Part shown: positions 11,073-21,896 of the stretch, piece after piece
Position numbering within the stretch: the stretch's first letter is position 1
Layout of the letters: every line of letters starts with the position of its first letter
Notes under the pieces: model-generated
What the model saw: the letters and a program-made list of their open reading frames with translations, nothing else
What the model was told of the DNA's origin: nothing
Database searches by the model: none
Made by a program: the position numbers and the translations under genes
Source: Glaciimonas immobilis
GTDB lineage: Bacteria; Pseudomonadota; Gammaproteobacteria; Burkholderiales; Burkholderiaceae_D
Direction: 5' to 3'
Length of the DNA stretch: 64,000 nt
NCBI RefSeq assembly: GCF_011947285.1
Contig: NZ_JAAOZT010000002.1
Location: 62,001 to 126,000, forward strand

Positions 11073-11230
11073 ACGGCGACGAAAATCTCTGATACATTCC
11101 GCATAGCCTGGCGCCACTAGTGCAATTCAGGCAGTTATGCTATCCAGTTATGTCGGACAACAAAGGCATCTGGATTTAGGGTGTTGATTGTTGGTGTGTT
11201 TTTGGTCGCGTTCGATCATGATGTACTCTC

Positions 11231-11250
11231 GCGCCGGTTTTGACCGGCGC
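11231..11250 (+). promoter_or_regulatory. Perfect GC-rich hairpin just upstream of hisZ
   Basis: GCGCCGGT-TTTG-ACCGGCGC is an 8-bp stem with a 4-nt loop ending 24 nt before the hisZ ATG, followed by TGAATTTCTTTT. It could be a leader attenuator or an mRNA-stability element of the hisZ-purA transcript. No leader peptide with histidine codons was recognised next to it. Confidence 0.55.
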
Positions 11251-11274
11251 TGAATTTCTTTTGGTTTACTTTCT

Positions 11275-12426
11275 ATGCCTAATTGGCTTCTTCCTGAAAA
11301 TATCGCCGATGTCTTGCCATCCGAAGCACGCAAGATCGAGGACCTGCGACGGTTAATTCTTGATAATTTTCGCGTATACGGTTACGAGCTCGTCATGCCG
11401 CCCATGCTGGAATACATAGAGTCCCTGTTGGCTGGTGCTGGCCAAGATACCGAATCGATGACATTCAAGCTGGTGGACCAGATTACTGGTCGGACACTTG
11501 GTGTCCGGGCGGATATGACAACCCAAGTGGCCCGAATTGATGCACACTTATTAAATCGTCCATCGCTAACACGACTTTGTTACGCTGGTAGCGTATTGCG
11601 GACGCGTCCCTCTGGCCTCCATGCGACCCGTGAGCCATTCCAGATTGGTGCCGAGATTTACGGTCATGCCGGGCTTGAGGCCGATGCAGAGATTCAGCAT
11701 CTGGCGCTGGCTTCGTTGGCTTTAGCGGGTATTACGAAGGTGCGTCTCGATTTGTGCCATGTAGGCATATTGCGTGCCATTATTGCTGAAGATGCCGCGG
11801 CGACCAAAGACGAGACGGCTTTGGTAAAGTTGCTCGAAGCAAAGGACACGCCGGGATTACTTAAAATAAGTGTAGATTACGGTGCGCCAACACGCGCAGC
11901 GTTATTAGCGTTACCGCATTTGTATGGCGATATTACCGTAATTGAACGTGCGCGTGAAATATTGCCAAAATTACCTGCGATAGCCAAGGCATTAGATGAA
12001 TTGCTGGCACTGGCACACGCTGCAGGTGAAGAATGTGTCACTGTCGATCTGGCCGATCTTCGAGGTTATCATTACGAAAGTGGTGCAATATTCGGGGCTT
12101 ACGTTAGCGGTTTGCCGAACGCGCTGGTACGTGGAGGGCGTTACGATCATGTCGGCGAAACCTTTGGACGCTCGCGCCCTGCGACCGGATTCTCGATGGA
12201 TCTGCGTGAGTTAGCGCGCCTGATGCCGAGTGCAGCGCGTAAAGCTGCAATTCTGGCACCTTGGAGTACCGAAGCAGGATTAAAGGAAAAGATTGTTGCG
12301 TTGCGTAACGCTGGCGAAATAGTGATTCAGAGTTTGCCAGGGCACGAAAACGATCAAGATGAGTTCGATTGCGACCGCGTGGTTGTACTCGAAAATGGCA
12401 ACTGGATTATCAAAAATTTGGACTAA
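11275..12426 (+). CDS. hisZ: ATP phosphoribosyltransferase regulatory subunit HisZ
   Basis: Catalytically inactive HisRS paralogue that, with the short form of HisG, makes the first enzyme of histidine synthesis and confers histidine feedback. The 383 residues show the class II synthetase fold ([37 protein letters not shown]) but no anticodon-binding domain. hisG is not in this window. purA starts immediately after the stop, so the two are coupled. Confidence 0.93.
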   Translation: MPNWLLPENIADVLPSEARKIEDLRRLILDNFRVYGYELVMPPMLEYIESLLAGAGQDTESMTFKLVDQITGRTLGVRADMTTQVARIDAHLLNRPSLTRLCYAGSVLRTRPSGLHATREPFQIGAEIYGHAGLEADAEIQHLALASLALAGITKVRLDLCHVGILRAIIAEDAAATKDETALVKLLEAKDTPGLLKISVDYGAPTRAALLALPHLYGDITVIERAREILPKLPAIAKALDELLALAHAAGEECVTVDLADLRGYHYESGAIFGAYVSGLPNALVRGGRYDHVGETFGRSRPATGFSMDLRELARLMPSAARKAAILAPWSTEAGLKEKIVALRNAGEIVIQSLPGHENDQDEFDCDRVVVLENGNWIIKNLD

Positions 12427-13743
<1,317 letters not shown>

Positions 13744-13763
13744 TTAAAAAGAAGATAAGCACG

Positions 13764-14300
13764 ATGAATGTCTCTAACGACCAACACCTATGGGTTTCAT
13801 GGGACGACTATAACCGGGCGATAGAAAAGCTAGCACTCACTGTACATAATTCTGGCTGGAAATTCGATCAGGTTCTGTGTCTGGCGCGCGGCGGCTTGCG
13901 GCCAGGCGATGTGTGCTCCCGTATTTTTGATGTGCCGTTGGCTATTCTGTCCACCAGCTCGTACCGTGAGGCTGCTGGGACAGTGCAAAGTGAACTTGAT
14001 ATTGCTGCGCACATCACGATGAGTCGTGGTTCACTGGCTGGCCGCATCTTGCTGGTCGACGATCTGGTTGATTCCGGTGTGACGCTTGATCGGGTACAAC
14101 GCCACCTGCGTGAGAATTATGCGCCGGTGACGGAAGTCAAATCGGCCGTCATCTGGTGGAAGGATTGCTCGACAATCAAGCCGGATTTTTATGTTGATCA
14201 CCTTCCTACTAATCCCTGGATACATCAGCCGTTCGAAGATTACGATAGTTTGCGTCCCCACCAGCTAGAGGCGTGGACCAAGAGGGGGATGGCGCGTTAA
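13764..14300 (+). CDS. Phosphoribosyltransferase (type I fold), purine-salvage-like
   Basis: The 178-residue protein carries the PRPP-binding signature ILLVDDLVDSGVTLDRV near residue 95 and an early CLARGGLRPGD loop, typical of xanthine/guanine/hypoxanthine phosphoribosyltransferase-like proteins. It lies 20 nt behind purA, which fits a purine-salvage role; the exact base is not readable from sequence. A strong terminator follows after 26 nt. Confidence 0.85.
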   Translation: MNVSNDQHLWVSWDDYNRAIEKLALTVHNSGWKFDQVLCLARGGLRPGDVCSRIFDVPLAILSTSSYREAAGTVQSELDIAAHITMSRGSLAGRILLVDDLVDSGVTLDRVQRHLRENYAPVTEVKSAVIWWKDCSTIKPDFYVDHLPTNPWIHQPFEDYDSLRPHQLEAWTKRGMAR

Positions 14301-14326
14301 GCCAGCCTCAAAGCGATAAATGAAAT

Positions 14327-14356
14327 GCCCCAGCCACCCGCCGGGGCTTTTTTTTT
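14327..14356 (+). terminator. Rho-independent terminator of hisZ-purA-PRTase operon
   Basis: GCCCC and GGGGC flank an 11-nt loop and are followed directly by nine T residues. It ends the operon 27 nt past the stop codon. Confidence 0.85.
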
Positions 14357-14506
14357 GGGGAAGTTCGATTTTAGGCGGTGCGTTAGGGGACACCTTGTCC
14401 TACCGAAGAGAAGAGAACAGCGACCGAAAGGTGAGCTCGGCTTCTGGAGTACTTGTTATGTCATCAGGTGACGTTTCCCTGTACTGCAATCCTGCCTTAA
14501 ATTCTG

Positions 14507-14914
14507 CTATTCCTGAAATACCATATAAAGCGGTTGCGGTAGTGCCTCATATCGACGTTCTGCGGGGAAGTAGAGGCCCAATAGCTGTTTCTCTGACGTG
14601 ACTATGTCAAAAGTTTTTGGCGTTTCATCGTTAGTCATTAGCGTCCCTTTTTTAGGTTTATAGACGCTACCCGGGGCTACCTTCCCTAGGTACTGCCAGC
14701 GTGTGCCCTCCATCAACATAATTGAATAGCCGTCATCGAGCGTCAGGGTAACGCGGGTCGCCAGCGTTCGCATTTGAATTACTTTTGTCGGCGTAAGCGT
14801 AGTGATCGGCGCTTTGGCGCTAACGGGGTCGACGACGCCTTCACCCGTTGTGCACCCGATTAACGGTAGCAAGATTGTAGCGCTAAAGAATATTACCAGT
14901 GGTCGCGGCGTCAT
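14507..14914 (-). CDS. Small lipoprotein of unknown function
   Basis: The reading frame gives about 135 residues from the ATG at 14914: a signal (MTPRPLVIFFSATILLPL) with lipobox LIGC, then a beta-rich domain (VTLTLDDGYSIMLMEGTRWQYLGKV) of no family I recognise. The open frame can extend to a TTG at 14956, but the ATG gives a cleaner signal peptide. It is read against both neighbours. Outer-membrane lipoprotein is the only safe statement. Confidence 0.7.
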   Translation of the reverse strand: MTPRPLVIFFSATILLPLIGCTTGEGVVDPVSAKAPITTLTPTKVIQMRTLATRVTLTLDDGYSIMLMEGTRWQYLGKVAPGSVYKPKKGTLMTNDETPKTFDIVTSEKQLLGLYFPAERRYEALPQPLYMVFQE

Positions 14915-15165
14915 GTCAGATATCCGGTTGGTGCTGTTGAAGATGCTATGAATCAAAGGTAAGTGATCGGGGCCAATCCAGTGTAATGATCTGTATAAAA
15001 TTGCATACTCTTCCTTATATCATTAAGTCCCGGCGACCAGAAAATAATTGTTAAATTTACAAATTATTTTTTAGCTCTGTGGAAATAACTCACATTCCAA
15101 CCATTTACGTTGCTAATTTGAAACTATTAATTCACAGGAAGGGATGCGCTTCTTGTTATTGAATG

Positions 15166-15181
15166 TGAAATATAATTTCTA
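15166..15181. promoter_or_regulatory. Putative RpiR/IolR operator, upstream site
   Basis: TGAAATATAATTTCTA, an imperfect palindrome of the form TRRAAA-N4-WTTCTA. It matches two other 16-nt sites in the cluster (15195 and 18484). The closeness to the GGAA-N6-TTCC motif described for rhizobial IolR is background knowledge; the operator assignment is inference. Confidence 0.5.
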
Positions 15182-15194
15182 TTATTTAAAAACA

Positions 15195-15210
15195 TGGAAA
15201 ATTATTTCTA
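15195..15210. promoter_or_regulatory. Putative RpiR/IolR operator, downstream site
   Basis: TGGAAAATTATTTCTA contains GGAA-N6-TTCT, one base from the described IolR motif. It lies 60 nt before iolG and 29 bp from the neighbouring site, roughly three helical turns, so a dimer pair on one DNA face is possible. Confidence 0.55.
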
Positions 15211-15269
15211 CTGTCACGCGTTTTTCCTTACAATAGGCATCACCACAATAACAATCAGGGAGAACGCAA

Positions 15270-16262
15270 ATGATCAATGTAGCGGTGTTTGGCGCGGGGC
15301 GAATCGGCAAAATTCATGCGGCCAATTTGGTACTGCAGCCAGGTGTAAAACTTAAATATATCAGCGATGTCAACGTCCAGGCTGCCCGGGAACTGGCGGG
15401 GAAAAATGGCGCACAAGTAGTCGATATCGATATCGCGCTCGCAGACCCCGCAGTCGGTGCCGTATTGATCGCGTCTAGTACTGATACGCATGCTGACCTC
15501 ATCTTGCGCGCCGTGGCTGCTGGCAAAGCCATTTTTTGCGAGAAGCCAGTGGACCTGGCTTTGGCGCGTGCGAAGGAATGCGCGTTAGCGGTTGGTGCGG
15601 CTAACGTGACCTGCATGATGGGATTCCAGCGCCGCTTCGATCCAACCTTTGAGGCATTAAAGATGCGTTTGGTAGCCGGTGAAATAGGTGAACCGGAGAT
15701 GTTAATTGTGACCAGCCGCGATCCAGGCGCTCCGCCGGTGTCATACTTAAAAAGTTCGGGAGGAATATTCAAGGATATGTTGATTCATGACTTTGATATT
15801 TTCCGCTGGATACTCGATGATGAGGCGGTCAGCATATCCGCCACCGGCAGTTGCCTGAGTGATCCCGCGATTGCAGAGTCCGGAGACATCGATTCCGCTG
15901 TAGTGACCATCCGTACCCGCCGCGGTCGCTTATGCCAGATCAATACCAGCCGCCGCGCAGCCTATGGTTACGATCAGCGCTTTGAAGTACTGGGTAGCAA
16001 AGGCATGCTTCAGGCTGGCAATCACAAGCCAACCGAGGTAGTGGCTTCGACTGCCCAAAACGTCAGCCAGGACAAACCTGAACACTTCTTTCTTGAGCGC
16101 TATCGCGCCGCTTATGCCCGTGAAATTGCGCATTTTTTTGATGTACTGGTGAATGGCGGCGCGGTTCGCACCACAATCGATGACGGTGTTGCGGCGTTAG
16201 CGTTGGCCGAGGCAGCAACCTTGTCATGGCGTGAAAATCGCACGATAGAACTATCCCAATGA
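15270..16262 (+). CDS. iolG: Inositol 2-dehydrogenase
   Basis: NAD-dependent oxidation of myo-inositol to 2-keto-myo-inositol, the first step of inositol use. A Gfo/Idh/MocA protein of 330 residues: Rossmann motif VAVFGAGRIGKIHAANL at the N-terminus, the EKPVDLALA signature and the DMLIHDFDIFRWIL active-site stretch with the catalytic-type HDFD. Shine-Dalgarno AGGGAGA precedes the ATG. The second dehydrogenase follows 7 nt later, in one transcript. Confidence 0.92.
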   Translation: MINVAVFGAGRIGKIHAANLVLQPGVKLKYISDVNVQAARELAGKNGAQVVDIDIALADPAVGAVLIASSTDTHADLILRAVAAGKAIFCEKPVDLALARAKECALAVGAANVTCMMGFQRRFDPTFEALKMRLVAGEIGEPEMLIVTSRDPGAPPVSYLKSSGGIFKDMLIHDFDIFRWILDDEAVSISATGSCLSDPAIAESGDIDSAVVTIRTRRGRLCQINTSRRAAYGYDQRFEVLGSKGMLQAGNHKPTEVVASTAQNVSQDKPEHFFLERYRAAYAREIAHFFDVLVNGGAVRTTIDDGVAALALAEAATLSWRENRTIELSQ

Positions 16263-16269
16263 GATCCTA

Positions 16270-17295
16270 ATGAACGCACATCAGACTTTAAAAATTGGCA
16301 TAGTCGGACTAGGTCGTTTAGGTCGGCGACATGCAGAAAACTTGCTACAGCACGTTCCGGGTGCGACGCTTGTGGCCGCCTGTAGTCCGCTTGAAAGCGA
16401 GTTAACGTGGGCTAAACAGACGCTTGGTATCAGTAATCTGTATCTGGACTACGAGGCGCTACTAGCGCACGAGGGGCTTGATGCGGTGTTTCTGGTGACG
16501 CCGACCTCAATGCATCCGCAGCAAATCATTCAGGCGTTACGGGCTGGTAAGCACGTATTTTGTGAGAAACCGTTATCGCTGGACCTGGATGATTGTCGTC
16601 GTGTAAATGCCGAGGCAACGCTGCATCCGCACTTGAACGTGATGATTGGCTTCGTGCGACGTTTTGATGCTAGCTATCAGGATGCTTATAAAAAGATCCA
16701 GTCCGGCAGCATTGGGCAGCCGTTCATGGTGTACTCGCAAACCTGCGATCAATTTGATCCAGAGGGGTTCTTTGTCAATTTCGCCCCTACCAGCGGCGGT
16801 ATTTTCCTTGATTGCAGCGTGCATGATATTGATCTTGCGCGATGGATGCTGGGCAATCCCAAGCCGGTACGGGTTTATGCCAGCGGCACGATTGCAATAC
16901 ATCAGGGATTAGAAGCCTGCGGTGACGTCGATAATGGGGTGGCGATTTGTGAGTTTGAGAACGGCCGCATTGCGACATTTTATGCCTCGCGCACAATGCC
17001 ACATGGGCATGAAACAGTGACAGAGGTAACAGGTACGGCAGGGCGACTCACGATAGGACGCAATCCCCGCCAACATCGTGTCGAAATTGCAGATGCGACC
17101 GGAATCCGGAATGAATGCACGCCTACTTTCTTCGACCGCTTTGAAGATGCTTTTCTGAGTGAGGCGACTTATTTTGTTAACGCCATACGCAAGCAGGAGC
17201 CGTTAAGTCTGACACTGGACGATGCGACCGAGGCGACCAGGATTGGGATAGCAATGCGCGAATCGTTAGTGTCGAAATTGCCTGTGATGTTGTGA
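16270..17295 (+). CDS. Second Gfo/Idh/MocA dehydrogenase of the inositol cluster
   Basis: The 341-residue NAD(P)-dependent oxidoreductase has Rossmann motif IGIVGLGRLGRRHAENLL, the EKPLSLDLDD signature and DCSVHDIDLARWML. It is a clear paralogue of the preceding IolG and probably acts on another inositol isomer such as scyllo- or D-chiro-inositol; the substrate is inferred only from context. The gene ends 152 nt before the convergent RpiR gene. Confidence 0.85.
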   Translation: MNAHQTLKIGIVGLGRLGRRHAENLLQHVPGATLVAACSPLESELTWAKQTLGISNLYLDYEALLAHEGLDAVFLVTPTSMHPQQIIQALRAGKHVFCEKPLSLDLDDCRRVNAEATLHPHLNVMIGFVRRFDASYQDAYKKIQSGSIGQPFMVYSQTCDQFDPEGFFVNFAPTSGGIFLDCSVHDIDLARWMLGNPKPVRVYASGTIAIHQGLEACGDVDNGVAICEFENGRIATFYASRTMPHGHETVTEVTGTAGRLTIGRNPRQHRVEIADATGIRNECTPTFFDRFEDAFLSEATYFVNAIRKQEPLSLTLDDATEATRIGIAMRESLVSKLPVML

Positions 17296-17333
17296 AAATA
17301 ACGTGAATTGACGTTGAAAGGCGTCACATCAAA

Positions 17334-17363
17334 TGTCAGTACGTGTCAGTACGTGTCAGTACG
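17334..17363. repeat. Three perfect 10-bp tandem repeats
   Basis: TGTCAGTACG occurs three times without interruption in the 152-nt gap between the convergent dehydrogenase and regulator genes. Function unknown; a 10-bp period places each copy on the same DNA face. Confidence 0.8.
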
Positions 17364-17416
17364 CCCGAGGGGGCTGGCACGTTAAGATGGTCTCTTTCAC
17401 ACGCGCCAGGCCCTAT

Positions 17417-17446
17417 TGACCCACCGCTCATGTCCGCCGTGGGTCA
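17417..17446. terminator. Stem-loop between convergent genes
   Basis: TGACCCAC and GTGGGTCA make an 8-bp stem around a 14-nt loop, ending 2 nt from the RpiR stop codon. Neither side has a long T-run, so it is a candidate bidirectional terminator of modest strength. Confidence 0.5.
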
Positions 17447-17447
17447 G

Positions 17448-18314
17448 TTATTCATCATAACCGTCGATTGCGTTGGCCTCTTCAACATTCAATTCCAGCC
17501 GGTACGCCAGCGCAATGAACAATGCCTGACATAAACACATGGCGTTGGTGAGCGATCTGAATGCGAAGGCGCTGCCTTCCTTTACCGTCAACGACACAGT
17601 TGCGTGTTTTGCTAATGGACTGAGCTGACTGTCTGTGATAACTAATGTCTTCGCCTGATGATGATGCGCTAACCGCACACAAGCCTGCGTTTCTTTACCA
17701 TACGGGGTAAAGCTAATAGCAATCAAAACATCATTTTTGCCGATACTGCGGATTTGCTCCCGGAACATGCCACCAAGTCCAGATAATATATGCACGCGCT
17801 TGTTGGTGTGCTGCAACGCATACACGATATAAGTGGCGATAGGAAACGAGCGGCGCACACCGATCACATAGATGTTCTCAGCTTTATGCAAAAGCTTGAC
17901 CGCTTCTTCGAAACGGGTCTCGTCCAGTCCGCTCAATAATTCATCCAGGCCGCTACGACTGGCATCGATAAATTCGCGCGCCATGGCGCCGCTTTGTAGC
18001 GGAGAGGCTTTAGTTTCTATCAGCTTGCGAATGCGTTGTTGATAATTTGGTGAGGGGCCGGTCTGCGCAGTGTAGGCATCCCTGAACACGGCCTGCATTT
18101 CACTAAAGCCTGTAAACCCAAATTGTTTTGCAAAGCGCACGATAGCTGAGGGTTGCACATCACAATGCTCAGCGATGTCACTGATGCGTTCCAGCATTAA
18201 ACTGGTGCGATGCTGCTCAATATATTTGGCAATGATTTTAAGTTGCTTGGAAAGAGTGGGATATTTATCCGCTATTTGCAGCATTAATTGATCGACTGTA
18301 GCAGTTTCCGCCAT
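17448..18314 (-). CDS. RpiR-family transcriptional regulator (IolR-like)
   Basis: The 288-residue protein has an N-terminal HTH_6 domain (ISDIAEHCDVQPSAIVRFAKQFGF, about residues 40-65) and a C-terminal SIS sugar-phosphate-binding domain (AENIYVIGVRRSFPIATYI; VLIAISFTPYGKETQACVRLA). Such proteins repress or activate sugar catabolic genes in response to a phosphorylated intermediate. Its place between the dehydrogenase pair and the divergent ABC operon makes it the probable inositol regulator, comparable to IolR of Rhizobiales. Three candidate operators are described separately. Confidence 0.88.
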   Translation of the reverse strand: MAETATVDQLMLQIADKYPTLSKQLKIIAKYIEQHRTSLMLERISDIAEHCDVQPSAIVRFAKQFGFTGFSEMQAVFRDAYTAQTGPSPNYQQRIRKLIETKASPLQSGAMAREFIDASRSGLDELLSGLDETRFEEAVKLLHKAENIYVIGVRRSFPIATYIVYALQHTNKRVHILSGLGGMFREQIRSIGKNDVLIAISFTPYGKETQACVRLAHHHQAKTLVITDSQLSPLAKHATVSLTVKEGSAFAFRSLTNAMCLCQALFIALAYRLELNVEEANAIDGYDE

Positions 18315-18483
18315 GTTGTTCCTCTTTAGTATTTTTTGGACCTACGCAAAATCGCTCTGGCGGCATTGTGCTCTCTTGGCCACCTACGCGGTTCGGCATT
18401 AGCATATTGTCTTCGGCTGCAGGTTGCGCAAATCCGTTGGTGGGACACTATCTATGTACTGATTATAAGGAATATTTTATATT

Positions 18484-18499
18484 TGAAAATTAAATTCTA
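18484..18499. promoter_or_regulatory. Putative RpiR/IolR operator in the divergent control region
   Basis: TGAAAATTAAATTCTA matches the two sites before iolG at most positions. It sits in the very AT-rich 322-nt region between the regulator and the ABC transporter genes, where one site could serve both directions. Confidence 0.5.
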
Positions 18500-18636
18500 A
18501 AATTAAAATTAAATGAAAAAAAAGTTGCATTATGTCTCCGCTTGTTCTATTGTTTAGTGCCGATTAGCTAAAAGCTAGTCGTCGGCATCAAAGTACCGCA
18601 CCTTATAGTTCGGACAAAATAAAATTGGAGATAAAA

Positions 18637-19680
18637 ATGCAACAATATAGATCGAGATGGCTCTTGAAGGTCTTAATGGTCGCGGCCATGGTCGTGTCGG
18701 CCGTATCGGTCAACGTAGCGTATGCCATGAACGAAAAATTTGTTCTTATCAGCCACGCGCCAGATTCTGATTCCTGGTGGAATACCATAAAAAATGCTAT
18801 CAAGCAAGCCGGTGAAGATTTTAGTGTCACTGTCGATTATCGTAATCCTCCAAATGGTGATCTGGCCGACATGTCGCGCTTAATTGAACAAGCGGCGGCG
18901 CGCAATTACGATGGCGTGATTGTTAGTATTGCCGATTACAGCGTGCTGAAAAAAGCCATGCTCAACGTCACGGCGAAAAAAATTCCGTTAGTCACCATTA
19001 ATTCCGGTACGCAGAAACAAAGCGAAGAATTAGGGGCGATTATGCACGTTGGTCAGCCAGAATATGACGCTGGCAAGGGTGCGGGAGAAAAGGCTAAAGC
19101 CGCCGGTATCAAATCGTTCTTGTGCGTCAATCATTACGCTACCAATCCATCTTCGTTCGAGCGTTGCCGCGGTTTTGCTGACGCGCTTGGCGTTGACTAC
19201 AAAAAATCAACATTGGACGCAGGCCAGGATCCGACTGGTATAGAGAGTAAAGTGTCCGCCTATTTACGCAACAATCCAGGGACGCAAGCGGTGTTGGCAC
19301 TGGGCCCGGATTCTGCTGGGCCAAGCTTGCGCGCTTTGCAAAAAATGGGTCTGAAAGGAAAAATGTGGTTTGCTACTTTTGACTTATCTGATGAAATTGC
19401 GAAAGGTATTCAGGACGGCTCAGTGCAATTTGCGATTGATCAGCAACCCTATTTGCAAGGCTATATTCCGGTCGCCGTGCTGGCAATTATGAAGCAGTCC
19501 AAGACTTCCGACGTCGCCACGATACAAGCCCAATTGAAGGGTAATCCAAAGTTTCAGGCGCGTCTTGCCGAGTATGGTCTGGCCCCGATTTATGGGCCAC
19601 GCCATATCAGCTCCGGCCCGGGCTATATTACTAAAGATAATATCGCTAAAGTTCTAAAATACGCAGGGCAGTATCGTTAA
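18637..19680 (+). CDS. Sugar (inositol) ABC transporter substrate-binding protein
   Basis: Periplasmic binding protein of the type I (ribose-like) fold, about 347 residues. It has a cleavable signal ending AYA near residue 30, then FVLISHAPDSDSWWNTIKNA and the hinge-type sequences GVIVSIADYS and AVLALGPDSAG. The start is ATG 18637 with GGAG 6 nt upstream; the earlier TTG at 18625 lies in the Shine-Dalgarno. Specificity for inositol is inferred from its neighbours. A long stem-loop separates it from the permease gene. Confidence 0.88.
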   Translation: MQQYRSRWLLKVLMVAAMVVSAVSVNVAYAMNEKFVLISHAPDSDSWWNTIKNAIKQAGEDFSVTVDYRNPPNGDLADMSRLIEQAAARNYDGVIVSIADYSVLKKAMLNVTAKKIPLVTINSGTQKQSEELGAIMHVGQPEYDAGKGAGEKAKAAGIKSFLCVNHYATNPSSFERCRGFADALGVDYKKSTLDAGQDPTGIESKVSAYLRNNPGTQAVLALGPDSAGPSLRALQKMGLKGKMWFATFDLSDEIAKGIQDGSVQFAIDQQPYLQGYIPVAVLAIMKQSKTSDVATIQAQLKGNPKFQARLAEYGLAPIYGPRHISSGPGYITKDNIAKVLKYAGQYR

Positions 19681-19719
19681 GGGTTTTTCTTCATAGCGAT
19701 CTATCAGGTGTTTGTTTGT

Positions 19720-19778
19720 CGCCCGATATGGAGACTACAAAAGAATAACGCGAAGAATATTCTGACTCCGATCGGGCG
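19720..19778 (+). repeat. Long intergenic stem-loop between binding-protein and permease genes
   Basis: CGCCCGAT (19720-19727) pairs with ATCGGGCG (19771-19778), and GGAG/CTCC extend the stem past a small mismatch. Such structures often protect the abundant binding-protein mRNA from 3' decay in ABC operons; that role is inference. The rest of the 258-nt gap holds a run of GATCA-containing direct repeats at about 19848-19895 and no gene. Confidence 0.6.
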
Positions 19779-19938
19779 CTTAATTGGCGAGTTTGATGTC
19801 GTTTTAAAAAGCACCGGGCTGCTCTCAGGAAGCCGGACACGGGCATGAATCAAGGATCAAGGATCACCGATCAAATCACAGATTACAGATCACTGGTTAC
19901 TATCAGCAAAAGTCAAAAAACTAAGTAGGAGACATTGT

Positions 19939-21099
19939 ATGAGTTCACATAGCGCACATGCTGAGAGAGTCGCGCCTGTAATCAACGAACCGACGGAAAA
20001 AATGCAGAGTGCTCAGGATGAACGGGTGCGCTCAGAGGGCGGCTTAAAACGGTTTTTGGGCCGCCCGGAATTTGCCTCGCTCGCTGGTGTCATTCTGGTG
20101 TTCGTGATTTTTGGGGTAACCGCTGGCGATTCCGGCATGTTTAATCTCGACGGTATCGTTAACTGGATGCAAGTTGCTGCCTATCTGGGTCTGATCGCCG
20201 TCGGTGCCTGTACGCTAATGATCGCAGGCGAATTCGATTTATCAATAGGATCAATGATTGGTTTTGCCGGCATGATGGTGGCGATTCCAACGGTGTATTT
20301 TCACTGGCCATTTTGGCTCGCGGTCGTGTTTGCTTTTGCCGGATCGATGGCATTGGGCTGGTTAAATGGCTATCTGGTGATCAAGACCCGCTTGCCATCG
20401 TTTATCGTCACATTGGCTTTCCTGTTTATTCTGCGCGGGTTAACGTTGGCGCTTTCCATTATGTTTGCCAATCGCACCATTGTCAGCGGCGTCGGTGAAT
20501 ATGCTGCGAAAGACTGGCTTGGTAACGCGTTCTTTTCAGGTACCGTCGGCCATGGTTTGTTCCGCTGGATGGCGCAACAACACTGGATCGCGACCACCGA
20601 TTCAGGCGCGCCGCTAGTGGGTGGAATACCCAAAGTGATTGTCTGGTGGATTGTATTGGCCATCGTGGCCAGCTTTGTTTTGGCGCGGACCCGTTTTGGT
20701 AACTGGATATTTGCAGTCGGGGGTGATGCCAATGCGGCCAAGAATGTCGGCGTGCCGGTGCGCCGCGTAAAAATCACCTTGTTTGTATTCACTGCATTTT
20801 GCGCGTGTCTTTTTGCTGTATTACAAGTCGCCGATGTAGGCTCCGCTGCCGCAGATCGCGGATTACAAAAAGAATTTGAAGCCATCATCGCAGCCGTCAT
20901 CGGTGGTGCCTTGCTTACCGGTGGTTACGGTTCGGTGATCGGCGCTTGCTTTGGGGCACTGATATTTGGTGTGGTTCAGATTGGGATTTCTTATACCAAT
21001 CTTAATTCGGATTGGTTTCGCGTCTTTCTGGGCGTGATGTTGCTGGTTGCTGTTTTATTCAATAACTATGTCCGTCGCCGTGTGACGGAGGCGAGGTAA
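19939..21099 (+). CDS. Sugar (inositol) ABC transporter permease
   Basis: The 386-residue BPD_transp_2 family inner-membrane permease has a soluble N-terminal stretch of about 45 residues, followed by multiple hydrophobic segments including [27 protein letters not shown], whose GEFDLSIG is the classic RbsC-type motif. [22 protein letters not shown] is the coupling-loop region. Shine-Dalgarno TAGGAG. The TAATG junction with the ATPase gene implies coupled translation. Confidence 0.9.
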   Translation: MSSHSAHAERVAPVINEPTEKMQSAQDERVRSEGGLKRFLGRPEFASLAGVILVFVIFGVTAGDSGMFNLDGIVNWMQVAAYLGLIAVGACTLMIAGEFDLSIGSMIGFAGMMVAIPTVYFHWPFWLAVVFAFAGSMALGWLNGYLVIKTRLPSFIVTLAFLFILRGLTLALSIMFANRTIVSGVGEYAAKDWLGNAFFSGTVGHGLFRWMAQQHWIATTDSGAPLVGGIPKVIVWWIVLAIVASFVLARTRFGNWIFAVGGDANAAKNVGVPVRRVKITLFVFTAFCACLFAVLQVADVGSAAADRGLQKEFEAIIAAVIGGALLTGGYGSVIGACFGALIFGVVQIGISYTNLNSDWFRVFLGVMLLVAVLFNNYVRRRVTEAR

Positions 21100-21884
21100 T
21101 GATGCGTGAAACAATTCTTGCTTTGGAAAATGTCAGTAAATTTTTTGGCTCCGTGATTGCATTGCAAAACGTCACTCTGCGCTTGAAAAAAGGCGAAGTG
21201 CATTGCCTGCTTGGCGATAACGGCGCAGGAAAATCAACCTTGATCAAGACCTTAGCCGGGGTGCATAAACCCTCCGAAGGACAGTACCTGGTTGACGGCA
21301 AGCCGGTTTCTTTTAACTCGCCAAAAGAGGCGCTGGATGTCGGCGTCGCCACGGTATACCAGGATTTAGCGTTAGTGCCGTTATTGTCGGTCGCGCGTAA
21401 TTTCTTCATGGGTCGCGAACCGACTAAAAAAGTATTTGGCATTACGGTCATGGATATGCAATACGCAGCGCGGACCGCCACTGAAAAGCTTGCCGAAATG
21501 GGCATCATGGTGCGCGATCCGCATCACGCAATTGGCACCATGTCGGGCGGAGAAAAGCAGTGCCTCGCCATTGCGCGGGCGATTCACTTTGGCGCACGGG
21601 TGCTGATTTTGGATGAGCCTACCGCTGCGCTGGGCGTCAAGCAATCGTTTAACGTACTCAAGCTGATTCATAAAGCACGCGAACGTGGGATTTCGGTAAT
21701 TTTTATTACTCACAATGTACATCACGCCTACCCGATTGGAGACGCATTTACGTTACTCAATCGCGGTAAATCTATGGGTACTTTTACCAAAGATAACGTG
21801 TCCAAAGAGGCGGTGCTGGACATGATGGCGGGTGGCGCAGAAATGCAGACGCTGATGAATCAACTCGAAGGTATCAGGATTTAA
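21099..21884 (+). CDS. Sugar (inositol) ABC transporter ATP-binding protein
   Basis: Single-domain ATPase of 261 residues: Walker [13 protein letters not shown] near residue 38, Q-loop VYQDLALVP, signature [14 protein letters not shown], Walker [14 protein letters not shown]-loop ITHNV. The single-domain form resembles FrcA-type fructose/inositol ATPases rather than the two-domain RbsA. The start overlaps the permease stop. Confidence 0.92.
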   Translation: MMRETILALENVSKFFGSVIALQNVTLRLKKGEVHCLLGDNGAGKSTLIKTLAGVHKPSEGQYLVDGKPVSFNSPKEALDVGVATVYQDLALVPLLSVARNFFMGREPTKKVFGITVMDMQYAARTATEKLAEMGIMVRDPHHAIGTMSGGEKQCLAIARAIHFGARVLILDEPTAALGVKQSFNVLKLIHKARERGISVIFITHNVHHAYPIGDAFTLLNRGKSMGTFTKDNVSKEAVLDMMAGGAEMQTLMNQLEGIRI

Positions 21885-21896
21885 GAGGAATTATTC

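Noticed and set aside
14320-14601. 93-codon frame behind the PRTase gene
   Set aside because: It starts at the terminator hairpin and then runs antisense into the lipoprotein gene.
17300-17370. CRISPR array from the tandem repeats
   Set aside because: The 10-bp units follow each other without spacers; no array with spacers or cas gene is seen in the window.
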